Below, one piece after another: positions 1 to 5,056 of a stretch of 5,056 nt of DNA (its first letter is position 1; each line of letters opens with the position of its first letter). Both the position numbers and the translations under genes were made by a program. The notes below the pieces were generated by a model. The model ran no database searches, was not told the origin of the DNA, and saw nothing but the letters and a program-made list of their open reading frames with translations. Location: NCBI GenBank assembly GCA_003152555.1, contig PMAL01000122.1:19075-24130 (forward strand). The letters are read 5' to 3'. This DNA is from Acidimicrobiaceae bacterium. GTDB lineage: Bacteria > Actinomycetota > Acidimicrobiia > Acidimicrobiales > RAAP-2.

Positions 1-1014
1 GGCGGGCCAATGGTCGCCAAGGCCATGCTGGACGCCGGAGCCGACTCGCTCGGCGTCGCGATCGTCGACGAAGGTTTAGAACTTCGCGACAGTGGCGTTC
101 GCTCGCCCATCCTCGTCCAGGCCGAGGCGGACTCATCGGCAGTGCTCGACGCGCTCGCCAATTCACTGACCGTGACCGTTGGCTCTGCGCGCGGAGCCCA
201 GGACGTCATTCGCGGCGCCGAAAAACTTGGCGGCGTCCACCGCGTGCACGTAAAAGTCGATACCGGCATGCACCGCATGGGCGTTGATCCAATCCAGGTT
301 GATGAGGTGGTTGACGTGCTGCGAGCGAGTCCCAATATCGACCTCGAAGGGCTCTTCACGCACTTCAGCGTCGCCGACGGTTCGAGCGCAGACGACCGCG
401 CCTTCACCTACGGACAGATCGAACTGTTCAACCGGGTGGCGGGTTCGCTCGCCCAGCGGGGAGCCGCGCCCCGGGTGCTGCACCTGGCCAATAGTGCCGG
501 CGCGATGGCCTACCCGGAAGCTCGCCAATCAATGGTGCGCTGCGGTCTCGCCCTCTACGGTCTCTACACCCAGGCGTGGCTCTCGAGCACGCTCGAAGAA
601 AAGGGTGTTGACTTAGAGCCGGTCATGACGATTCGCGCCAAAGTATCTGCGGTGCGGCGTCTGGACGCCGGGGAGCGTCCCAGTTACGGTCGCCTACGCG
701 CGCTCGAACGCGAGTCGACGGTCGTCACCGTCCCCTTTGGTTACGCCGACGGCTATCCGCGCCGGCTCTTTGAAGCGGGCGCCGACGTCCTGATTAACAA
801 CAAGCGCTTCCCGCTCGCCGGCACCGTCACCATGGACCAGTTGCTCATTGACTGCGGGGACGACGTGGTTGACGTCGGTGACGACGTGGTCCTGCTGGGC
901 CGCCAGGGTGACGAGGAGATCTCGGTGGACGAGTTGGCCGATCTCGCGGGCACGATCAGCCACGAGATCATCTGCGGCATCGGTGCCCGGGTGCCGCGCG
1001 TCCTCGTGGACTGA
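1..1014 (+). CDS. alr: Alanine racemase, 5'-truncated by window edge
   Basis: PLP-dependent, cytosolic enzyme interconverting L- and D-alanine and supplying D-Ala for peptidoglycan. The reading frame is open from base 1 (Gly-Gly-Pro before the Met at base 10). The Met at base 10 is probably internal, because the family has its PLP-lysine motif (KAxGYGHG) just upstream of this point and that motif is missing here. About 337 residues are present, against a usual 360-390. Counting the Met at base 10 as residue 1, visible family motifs are VKVDTGMHRMG (81-91), THFSVAD (117-123), HLANSAG (158-164), VRCGLALYG (176-184), SYG with the second catalytic base Tyr226 (codon 685-687), GYADG (244-248), the TMDQ segment (274-277) and a C-terminal ARVPR (326-330). 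The N-terminal TIM barrel is therefore nearly complete and the C-terminal beta domain is intact. The stop lies 1 base before the next ATG, suggesting cotranscription. The family call is very secure; the true start is not visible. Confidence 0.96.
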   Translation, partial: GGPMVAKAMLDAGADSLGVAIVDEGLELRDSGVRSPILVQAEADSSAVLDALANSLTVTVGSARGAQDVIRGAEKLGGVHRVHVKVDTGMHRMGVDPIQVDEVVDVLRASPNIDLEGLFTHFSVADGSSADDRAFTYGQIELFNRVAGSLAQRGAAPRVLHLANSAGAMAYPEARQSMVRCGLALYGLYTQAWLSSTLEEKGVDLEPVMTIRAKVSAVRRLDAGERPSYGRLRALERESTVVTVPFGYADGYPRRLFEAGADVLINNKRFPLAGTVTMDQLLIDCGDDVVDVGDDVVLLGRQGDEEISVDELADLAGTISHEIICGIGARVPRVLVD

Positions 1015-1015
1015 G

Positions 1016-1564
1016 ATGCCCATCGATCTAGAAGCCCTCTCGACCTGTACACGCTGTGATCTCTCGCTCACCCGTCAGCGCGTGGTCATTGGCTCCGGTC
1101 CTCAAAAACCAACGCTGCTGGTCGTCGGCGAGGCGCCGGGTCGCAGCGAGGACGAGGGCGGGGAGCCCTTCATTGGTCGCAGCGGTCAACTGCTTTTTCG
1201 ATTAATTGTCGAAGAAGTGGGGATTACCCGGGCGGAGTGCTTCGTCACCAATGTCGTCAAGTGCCGCCCGCCGAACAATCGAACGCCGACGCGCCACGAA
1301 CTGGACACCTGTCATCCCTGGTTCCGGGCGCAACTGGACGACGTGCAGCCTCGCGTGGTCCTGGCGCTCGGCAACACCGCGGCCAGGTCGATCTTTGGCT
1401 ACGAACGGGGCATTGGCCAGACCCACGGGGTCGTGACGCAACTTGAGTCGGGTCCCGGCCTCGCGACGTACCACCCCGCCGCGGCCCTGCGCGGCGGCGC
1501 GCCAGTACTCGAGCTCATGCGAGCTGACCTGCGCATCGTGAAATCGCTGTTGGAGAGCCCGTGA
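1016..1564 (+). CDS. Family 4 uracil-DNA glycosylase, 4Fe-4S type
   Basis: Removes uracil from DNA, starting base excision repair after cytosine deamination or dUTP incorporation. The 182-residue product carries the family 4 signature: motif 1 GEAPGRSEDEGGEPFIGRSG at 38-57 and motif 2 HPAA at 153-156. Four cysteines sit at the expected iron-sulfur ligand places: C11 and C14 (CxxC), C83 in VVKCRPPNN, and C99. An additional Cys75 is unlikely to be a ligand. The presence of all four ligands separates it from the cluster-free UDG families. It is slightly shorter than characterised thermophile members (about 190-205 residues), the difference being at the N-terminus. The ATG at 1016 follows the alr stop by one base with a weak GGA at 1008-1010. 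An earlier in-frame start would run into alr and add a sequence with no family resemblance. It ends in a GTGA overlap with tsaE. In the mycobacterial version of this cluster alr is followed directly by tsaE, so this gene is an addition to that order. Confidence 0.93.
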   Translation: MPIDLEALSTCTRCDLSLTRQRVVIGSGPQKPTLLVVGEAPGRSEDEGGEPFIGRSGQLLFRLIVEEVGITRAECFVTNVVKCRPPNNRTPTRHELDTCHPWFRAQLDDVQPRVVLALGNTAARSIFGYERGIGQTHGVVTQLESGPGLATYHPAAALRGGAPVLELMRADLRIVKSLLESP

Positions 1565-2040
1565 CCTGGCGGCGCAGATGTGCCAACGCTACTGATACCG
1601 AGGTCGCCGGCGAAGAGCTGGCGGTAACACTCAAATCGGGCGACATCGTGTTGCTCTCGGGTCAGTTGGGGGCCGGGAAAACCACGTTTGTCAAGGGCGT
1701 CGCCAGGGGGCTCGGGGTCAGTGAGCGCGTGACGAGCCCGACGTTCACCATGGTGCGACCGCATCAATGCCACAATGATCAGGGAATATCGACCCTGCTG
1801 CATGCCGACGTCTACCGGGTGGAGAACCTCGCCGAGGTCCTGGACCTGGCCCTGGGCGAACTGGTCGAAGAGAGCGCCGTGGCGCTGGTCGAGTGGGGAG
1901 AGTTGGCGTCATCAATATTTGGCCGAGAAGTGCTTACAATTCAGTTTCAGGTAGATCAAGACGAAGGCCGGCTCTTAGAGGCAGGCGGTGCCCTCGCCCA
2001 GGATCGGCGCAGCGAACTCGATAGGTGGTCAGCACAGTGA
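1561..2040 (+). CDS. tsaE: tRNA threonylcarbamoyladenosine biosynthesis ATPase TsaE
   Basis: P-loop ATPase that works with TsaB and TsaD in forming t6A at position 37 of ANN-decoding tRNAs; it is thought to reset the TsaBD complex between rounds. The 159-residue product fits the family length (about 150-170). The Walker A motif GQLGAGKT is at 34-41, followed by the switch-like VTSPTFTMV at 57-65, HADVYR at 81-86, LALGELVEE at 96-104 and VEWGE at 110-114, all in family order. The GTG start at 1561 overlaps the udg stop (GTGA) and has GGAG at 1552-1555 five bases upstream. It gives the usual short N-terminus before the helix and the SGDIVLLSG strand. The gene ends in a GTGA overlap with tsaB. 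The last 25 or so residues (LEAGGALAQ to the end) are not conserved in any way I recognise. Confidence 0.95.
   Translation: MTWRRRCANATDTEVAGEELAVTLKSGDIVLLSGQLGAGKTTFVKGVARGLGVSERVTSPTFTMVRPHQCHNDQGISTLLHADVYRVENLAEVLDLALGELVEESAVALVEWGELASSIFGREVLTIQFQVDQDEGRLLEAGGALAQDRRSELDRWSAQ
2023..2028 (+). promoter_or_regulatory. Ribosome binding site that sets the tsaB start
   Basis: AGGTGG lies 8 bases before the GTG at 2037. Its own GTG (2025-2027) is an alternative in-frame start that would add four residues (MVST), but that start has no good Shine-Dalgarno sequence. The site supports initiation at 2037 and is inside the tsaE coding region. Confidence 0.6.
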
Positions 2041-2720
2041 ATCTTCTAGCAATTGAGACGGCTACCCAGGCCTGCTGCGTCGGTGTGCGGACCACGAGCG
2101 GCGTGGAGATCGCCAGGGTGGTCGATGAAAGTCGCCAGCACACCGAGACGCTGTCATTGGGCATGGGCGCACTCATTAGGGAGGCCGGTCTCATTCCGCG
2201 TGACATTGACCGCGTCGTCGTTGACCGGGGACCGGGGCTATTCACGGGACTTCGAGTAGGCGTGGCGACCGCTAACGCGTTTGCCCAGGGGCTGGGCTGC
2301 TCCATGGTGGGCCTGACGTCGCTCGAACTCCTGGCCCACGGGGCCCACGACGCGGGAGTGCGTGGCACGCTCGTGAGTGCGGTGGACGGACGGCGCGGTG
2401 ACGTCTTCGTCCAGACGTTCGAGCTCACCGAGACGACAGTTGAAGCGTTGGCGGGGCCCGAGGTGACAACGCCCACCAACGTGGTGGCCGCGTGGGCGCG
2501 GGACAGGGCCCCGGTGACCTTCACCGGAGACGGGGTCGAGCGCTATCTGGGGGACTTCAGTCGCGTGGCCAACGCCATGATCTACACGCAGTTGGTGCCG
2601 TCGATGCACGCGGCGCTCTGCCTCGCCGAGTTCGAGACCCCCCGAATGACCATTGAACCGTTGTATCTTCGCGAAGCTGACGCCGTGGCGAACTTTGCGA
2701 CCCGTGAACGTCCGCGATGA
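2037..2720 (+). CDS. tsaB: t6A complex dimerization subunit TsaB
   Basis: Catalytically inactive ASKHA-fold paralogue of TsaD. It dimerises with TsaD and is needed for threonylcarbamoyl transfer to tRNA A37. With the GTG start at 2037 the protein has 227 residues and begins MNLLAIETAT, matching the usual family N-terminus; a GTG at 2025 would add four residues and fits less well. Hallmarks are RGPGLFTGLRVG at 64-75, SAVDGRRGDVFVQ at 114-126 and PLYLREADA at 208-216. It lacks the paired HxxxH metal motif of TsaD, as expected for TsaB. It overlaps tsaE (GTGA) and rimI (ATGA), so the two partner subunits and the ATPase are made from one message. Confidence 0.95.
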   Translation: MNLLAIETATQACCVGVRTTSGVEIARVVDESRQHTETLSLGMGALIREAGLIPRDIDRVVVDRGPGLFTGLRVGVATANAFAQGLGCSMVGLTSLELLAHGAHDAGVRGTLVSAVDGRRGDVFVQTFELTETTVEALAGPEVTTPTNVVAAWARDRAPVTFTGDGVERYLGDFSRVANAMIYTQLVPSMHAALCLAEFETPRMTIEPLYLREADAVANFATRERPR

Positions 2721-3214
2721 CCTCGTGGTCGCTGCGCCAGGCGCAACGCCGCGACGTAGGTGAGCTGCTGGTTCTAGAAGAGGCACAGTTTCCCGAACCC
2801 TGGACCCGGGGCATGCTGCTCGACGAGATACTCAATACGACCACCCGTCGCTACACGGTCGCGGTGGAACAAAAGAAGATCGTTGGCTACCTGGGCGTCA
2901 TGTTTGTCATGGACGAACTGCACGTGAACACCATCGCGACGCTGCCCGGACATGAAAGCCGAGGTATCGCCACGTCGCTCATGGACGACGCCTGGAACGA
3001 TGCGCTCGCCCGAGGCATCAAGCGGGCGACGCTGGAAGTGGCGACTTCCAACACGCGCGCGCAAAAGTTCTACTACCGCTACGGCTTTAAGCCAGTGGGC
3101 GTGCGGAAGAACTACTACGAGAGGACCCGCGAGGACGCGCTGATCTTGTGGGCCGACCTGCCGGTGGCGCTGAGCGATTCTGCTTCAGTGCTCAGCGAGG
3201 AACAACCGATTTAG
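2717..3214 (+). CDS. rimI: GNAT N-acetyltransferase, RimI (ribosomal protein S18 N-terminal) type
   Basis: Predicted acetyl-CoA-dependent protein N-terminal acetyltransferase. The founding member acetylates the N-terminal Ala of ribosomal protein S18, but actinobacterial relatives can have broader substrates. The 165 residues form a single GNAT domain: N-terminal helices with FPEPWTRGML (25-34), the strand IVGYLGVMFV (55-64), the acetyl-CoA loop region HESRGIATSL (79-88), LEVATSNTRAQKFYYRYGF (106-124) and VGVRKNYYE (127-135), which holds the tyrosines usual near the active site. The pyrophosphate-binding loop, normally (Q/R)xxGx(G/A), has Glu80 at its first position, a departure from consensus. 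The last 15 or so residues look like a disordered tail. The ATG overlaps the tsaB stop (ATGA). Placement between tsaB and tsaD is the classic arrangement and favours RimI over other GNATs. Confidence 0.92.
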   Translation: MTSWSLRQAQRRDVGELLVLEEAQFPEPWTRGMLLDEILNTTTRRYTVAVEQKKIVGYLGVMFVMDELHVNTIATLPGHESRGIATSLMDDAWNDALARGIKRATLEVATSNTRAQKFYYRYGFKPVGVRKNYYERTREDALILWADLPVALSDSASVLSEEQPI

Positions 3215-3223
3215 GCTGTTCGG

Positions 3224-4231
3224 GTGCCAGTAGTTCTCGGAATTGAAACCAGTTGCGACGAAACGGCAGCCGCCGTGGTCGACGCTGAGTTTCACGTCAT
3301 TTCTTCGGTCGTCGAGTCATCCATTGACCAGCACCGAGCCTTTGGCGGCGTGGTGCCGGAATTAGCGGGTCGCGCTCACGTCACCACGATCGGGCCCGTC
3401 GTGCGACGCGCGCTCGACGACGCCGGGCTCGATCCACACGATCCAGCGATTGAGGGCATCGCCGTCACCAGCGGTCCCGGTCTCATTGGCTCGCTTTTGG
3501 TGGGACTTTCGGCGGCCAAGGCCTACTCGCTGGCGTGGGGTGTGCCCTTTGTTGGCGTCAACCACCTCGAAGGCCACCTCTTTGCGCCACTGCTAGAACA
3601 GTCAGACCTCGAATGGCCATTGTTGACGCTCTTGGTGTCAGGCGGACACAGCCTGATTGTCTTGCAAAGTGGACCGGGCCAGCACGAGGTGCTGGGAGAG
3701 ACCATCGACGATGCGGCCGGTGAGGCGTACGACAAGATTGCCCGCTGGCTGGGACTTGGCTATCCCGGAGGGCCGGAGATTGACCGCCTAGCTCAAGAAG
3801 GCAGCGCCGGCGCCTTGAAGCTCCCGGTCTCGATGACCGGTGCGGATTTCGACCTCTCATTTTCTGGGCTGAAAACCGCAGTCGTGCGCGCGACACAGCA
3901 ACACACGGAGGTGGCGCTCGAAGATGTAGCGGCGTCATTCCAGGCGGCCGTCTGCGAACAACTACTGCGCAAACTGCGCGGCGCCCTGGAAAAATACGAG
4001 GTGAGGGGCGTCGCCCTGGCGGGCGGCGTGGCGGCCAACTCCCTGCTGCGCGCGGGCGTACAGCAACTGGCCCAAGAGTTCGGCATTGTGGGGCACCTGC
4101 CGACCATGGCTATGTGCACCGACAATGCCGCCATGATCGCGGCGGCCGGGCTCTATCGACTATCCAATGGAGATGCCAGTGATCTCAGCTTGTCGGCCAA
4201 TCCCAACTGGCAACTGGCGGACGTCACGTGA
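3224..4231 (+). CDS. tsaD: tRNA N6-adenosine threonylcarbamoyltransferase TsaD
   Basis: Catalytic subunit that moves the threonylcarbamoyl group from TC-AMP to N6 of A37 in ANN-decoding tRNAs, as part of the TsaBDE machinery in the cytosol. The 335 residues are close to the typical 335-345. Motifs in order: GIETSCDET (6-14), VTSGPGLIGSLLVG (81-94), the metal-binding NHLEGH with His114 and His118, LVSGGHS (137-143), ETIDDAAGEAYDK (159-171), YPGGPEID (180-187), FSGLKTA (213-219), AGGVAAN (266-272) and CTDNAAMI with the metal-ligand Asp300. No key residue is missing. The GTG start gives the standard N-terminus; its Shine-Dalgarno is weak (AGG at 3213-3215, overlapping the rimI stop). rimI ends 9 bases upstream in the same reading frame. 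The stop overlaps pdxH (GTGA). Confidence 0.97.
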   Translation: MPVVLGIETSCDETAAAVVDAEFHVISSVVESSIDQHRAFGGVVPELAGRAHVTTIGPVVRRALDDAGLDPHDPAIEGIAVTSGPGLIGSLLVGLSAAKAYSLAWGVPFVGVNHLEGHLFAPLLEQSDLEWPLLTLLVSGGHSLIVLQSGPGQHEVLGETIDDAAGEAYDKIARWLGLGYPGGPEIDRLAQEGSAGALKLPVSMTGADFDLSFSGLKTAVVRATQQHTEVALEDVAASFQAAVCEQLLRKLRGALEKYEVRGVALAGGVAANSLLRAGVQQLAQEFGIVGHLPTMAMCTDNAAMIAAAGLYRLSNGDASDLSLSANPNWQLADVT

Positions 4232-4857
4232 GTGAGTGGACCCCTCTTTACGTTGAGGACTGCGACCAAAATCCGTTCGCGCAGTTCGCCAAGTGGTTTG
4301 ACGAGTCTGAGGGCCTGATGGCTGACCGTCAGGCCATTTGCCTGGCGACGTCGACGACGGACGGGCATCCCAGTGCGCGAATGGTGCTGCTGCGCTACAT
4401 CGATGACCAGTCATTTGGCTGGTACACGAACTACGGATCGCGCAAGGGCGCAGACCTGGAAGTCAATCCTTTCGCGGCACTGCTCTGGTACAACGAGCCC
4501 CAAGGACGCCAGATCCGAATTGAGGGTGTCGTCGAGCGAATGAGCGAACCCGAATCGGACGCCTATTTCAACTCGCGCGCTCGCGGACACCAAATTGGCG
4601 CCCACGCGAGCCAGCAGAGCCAACCCCTGGACAGCCGGAAGGAACTTGAAGGCCGGGTGAACGAACTTGAAGTTCAGTTCGCCGGAGAACCGGTGCCGCG
4701 ACCGGCCCACTGGGGCGGTTACCGTCTGACGCCGACGGCATTCGAGTTCTGGCAGCACCGCGAGGACCGACTGCACGACCGGGTGCAGTACCTCAGGGTT
4801 GACGGCTGGTGGCGCCCAATGCCGGGACCGTGGCCGCGACGTCGGCTTTCGCCGTAA
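4228..4857 (+). CDS. pdxH: Pyridoxine/pyridoxamine 5'-phosphate oxidase
   Basis: FMN-dependent flavoenzyme oxidising pyridoxine- or pyridoxamine-5'-phosphate to pyridoxal 5'-phosphate, in vitamin B6 synthesis and salvage. The 209 residues match the family (about 200-230). Visible motifs: ATSTTDGHPSARMVLLR (40-56), YTNYGSRKG (66-74), GRQIRIEGVVER (93-104), SDAYFNSRARGHQIGAHASQQS (split as Y113, R117 and the QIG at 122-124), WGGYRL (162-167), FEFWQ (172-176), RLHDR (181-185) and the C-terminal RLSP. Tyr113, Arg117, Arg181 and His183 correspond to substrate-binding residues of the E. coli enzyme. Two other pocket positions differ: Arg56 where E. coli has Lys72, and His121 where E. coli has Ser137. 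The usual GAW is GAH at 124-126. These look like lineage changes rather than loss of function. The GTG start overlaps the tsaD stop. This gene is not in the mycobacterial version of the cluster; its product is the cofactor for the Alr encoded at the operon's other end. Confidence 0.94.
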   Translation: MSEWTPLYVEDCDQNPFAQFAKWFDESEGLMADRQAICLATSTTDGHPSARMVLLRYIDDQSFGWYTNYGSRKGADLEVNPFAALLWYNEPQGRQIRIEGVVERMSEPESDAYFNSRARGHQIGAHASQQSQPLDSRKELEGRVNELEVQFAGEPVPRPAHWGGYRLTPTAFEFWQHREDRLHDRVQYLRVDGWWRPMPGPWPRRRLSP

Positions 4858-4877
4858 GTCCTGCGTTCTGTCCTCCT

Positions 4878-4904
4878 TTGGCACTCGGCGCGTTAGGCTG
4901 CTAA
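4878..4904 (+). promoter_or_regulatory. CIRCE element 1 (predicted HrcA operator, distal)
   Basis: Inverted repeat of TTGGCACTC (4878-4886), a 9-base spacer, and GGCTGCTAA (4896-4904). It has 8/9 and 7/9 matches to the CIRCE half-sites TTAGCACTC and GAGTGCTAA, with the canonical 9-base spacing. CIRCE is the binding site of the HrcA repressor upstream of groES/groEL and dnaK operons. The left half-site also forms the predicted -35 box. Weaker than element 2 in its right arm. Confidence 0.7.
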
Positions 4905-4907
4905 ATT
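4878..4907 (+). promoter_or_regulatory. Predicted groES promoter (-35/-10)
   Basis: The -35 candidate TTGGCA (4878-4883, 5/6 to TTGACA) and the -10 candidate TAAATT (4902-4907, 4/6 to TATAAT) are 18 bases apart, fitting a housekeeping sigma factor. The start of transcription would be near 4913-4916, giving an untranslated leader of about 40 bases. The -35 lies in the first CIRCE and the -10 bridges both elements, so bound HrcA would block the promoter. Prediction from sequence only. Confidence 0.5.
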
Positions 4908-4932
4908 GGCAGTCACAAGGTTCGAGTGCTAA
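4906..4932 (+). promoter_or_regulatory. CIRCE element 2 (predicted HrcA operator, proximal)
   Basis: Inverted repeat of TTGGCAGTC (4906-4914), a 9-base spacer, and GAGTGCTAA (4924-4932). The right arm matches the CIRCE consensus 9/9 and the left arm 7/9, with canonical spacing. It starts one base after element 1 and would cover the predicted transcription start, ending 21 bases before the groES ATG. Position directly upstream of groES makes the HrcA operator call secure, although hrcA itself is not in the window. Confidence 0.9.
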
Positions 4933-4938
4933 TCGCAC

Positions 4939-4944
4939 AGGAGG
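4939..4944 (+). promoter_or_regulatory. Strong ribosome binding site of groES
   Basis: AGGAGG lies 9 bases before the ATG at 4954. It is the best Shine-Dalgarno in the window, in contrast to the weak sites of the coupled upstream genes, and fits a highly expressed chaperone. Confidence 0.85.
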
Positions 4945-4953
4945 CAATACATT

Positions 4954-5056
4954 ATGAAGCTGCACCCCCTAGAAGACCGCATTGTGGTCCGTCCCAACGT
5001 TGCGGAGGCCACCACGGCTTCCGGCCTCGTTATTCCCGACACCGCCAAGGAGAAGC
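4954..5056 (+). CDS. groES: Co-chaperonin GroES, 3'-truncated by window edge
   Basis: The heptameric 10 kDa lid of the GroEL folding chamber, acting in the cytosol. Only the first 34 residues (of about 95-100) are in the window. They read MKLHPLEDRIVVRP, then a stretch ending in ASGLVIPDTAKEK, which is the unmistakable GroES N-terminus, including the start of the mobile loop that contacts GroEL. The ATG is set by a strong Shine-Dalgarno. A 96-base gap with its own predicted promoter and two HrcA operators separates it from pdxH, so it is likely a separate heat-shock unit, with groEL expected downstream. No terminator hairpin is evident after pdxH, so some read-through from the upstream operon is possible. 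Confidence 0.97.
   Translation, partial: MKLHPLEDRIVVRPNVAEATTASGLVIPDTAKEK

Larger units (their letters stand above)
4878..4933 (+). repeat. 28-base tandem repeat formed by two CIRCE units
   Basis: Two units (4878-4905 and 4906-4933) are arranged head to tail. They agree at 18 of 28 positions: 8/9 in the left arm, 7/9 in the right arm but only 3/9 in the spacer. Conservation confined to the arms suggests selection for protein binding rather than a recent duplication. Confidence 0.65.

Noticed and set aside
859..890. Direct repeat of GACGACGTGGT, 21 bases apart
   Set aside because: It encodes the in-frame DDVV...DDVV of the alr C-terminal domain; the short repeat is explained by protein sequence and codon bias.
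848..1015. Upstream in-frame extension of the uracil-DNA glycosylase
   Set aside because: The frame is open, but the added residues (rich in Thr, Ser, Arg, Trp) are alr read out of frame. The ATG at 1016 gives the normal family N-terminus.
1934..2524. Long - strand open frame (196 codons) opposite tsaE/tsaB
   Set aside because: Its Ser/Thr/Arg/Pro-rich composition is typical of a shadow frame, and the + strand genes have full family motifs.
4642..4675. Repeat of GAACTTGAAG at a 21-base period, and the near-palindrome GAACTTGAAGTTC
   Set aside because: It is in frame within pdxH and encodes an ELE heptad-like helix segment. There is no sign of a regulatory role inside the gene.
4858..4877. 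Possible rho-independent terminator after pdxH
   Set aside because: No GC-rich hairpin followed by a T run is visible between the pdxH stop and the groES promoter.
4411..4965. Long - strand open frame (184 codons) across pdxH and the groES control region
   Set aside because: It is antisense to a clear pdxH, runs through the CIRCE elements and shows no recognisable protein family. Long antisense frames are expected at high G+C.
1..5056. Mobile element, CRISPR array, tRNA gene, phage or defence system
   Set aside because: The window is filled by recognised core genes with consistent base composition. I saw no terminal repeats, transposase, integrase, spacer array or tRNA fold.

Overview
The window looks like a chromosomal housekeeping segment from a high-GC bacterium, most likely an actinomycete in the broad sense (Actinomycetota). 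G+C is high (about 60-65% by eye), GTG starts are common, and the gene order alr - tsaE - tsaB - rimI - tsaD - groES is the one I know from Mycobacterium tuberculosis (Rv3423c to Rv3418c). Two genes interrupt that order here: a family 4 uracil-DNA glycosylase between alr and tsaE, and pdxH between tsaD and groES. A non-mycobacterial lineage such as Acidimicrobiia is possible, but that is only an inference.

Layout, all on the + strand: 1-1014 alanine racemase alr (5' end outside the window); 1016-1564 Fe-S uracil-DNA glycosylase; 1561-2040 tsaE; 2037-2720 tsaB; 2717-3214 rimI; 3224-4231 tsaD; 4228-4857 pdxH; 4858-4953 regulatory intergenic region; 4954 to the window end groES (3' end outside). 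The first seven genes form one tightly packed run. Four junctions are 4-base stop/start overlaps (GTGA or ATGA), alr and udg are 1 base apart, and rimI and tsaD are 9 bases apart, so a single translationally coupled operon is likely. No gene is supported on the - strand; the long - strand open frames are shadows of the + strand genes.

Functionally, tsaE, tsaB and tsaD supply the second step of t6A37 tRNA modification, the transfer of threonylcarbamoyl from TC-AMP to A37. The tsaC/sua5 gene for the first step is not in the window. RimI acetylates protein N-termini and often travels with tsaB/tsaD. Alr makes D-alanine for peptidoglycan and PdxH makes pyridoxal 5'-phosphate, the cofactor of Alr, so the two ends of the operon are metabolically linked. 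GroES belongs to a separately controlled heat-shock unit.

The most notable feature is the groES control region. It holds two back-to-back CIRCE-type (HrcA operator) inverted repeats on a 28-base period, with a predicted promoter lying across them. I see no mobile element, CRISPR array, RNA gene or clearly undescribed system. Apart from the two inserted genes and the double operator, this is an ordinary conserved core region.
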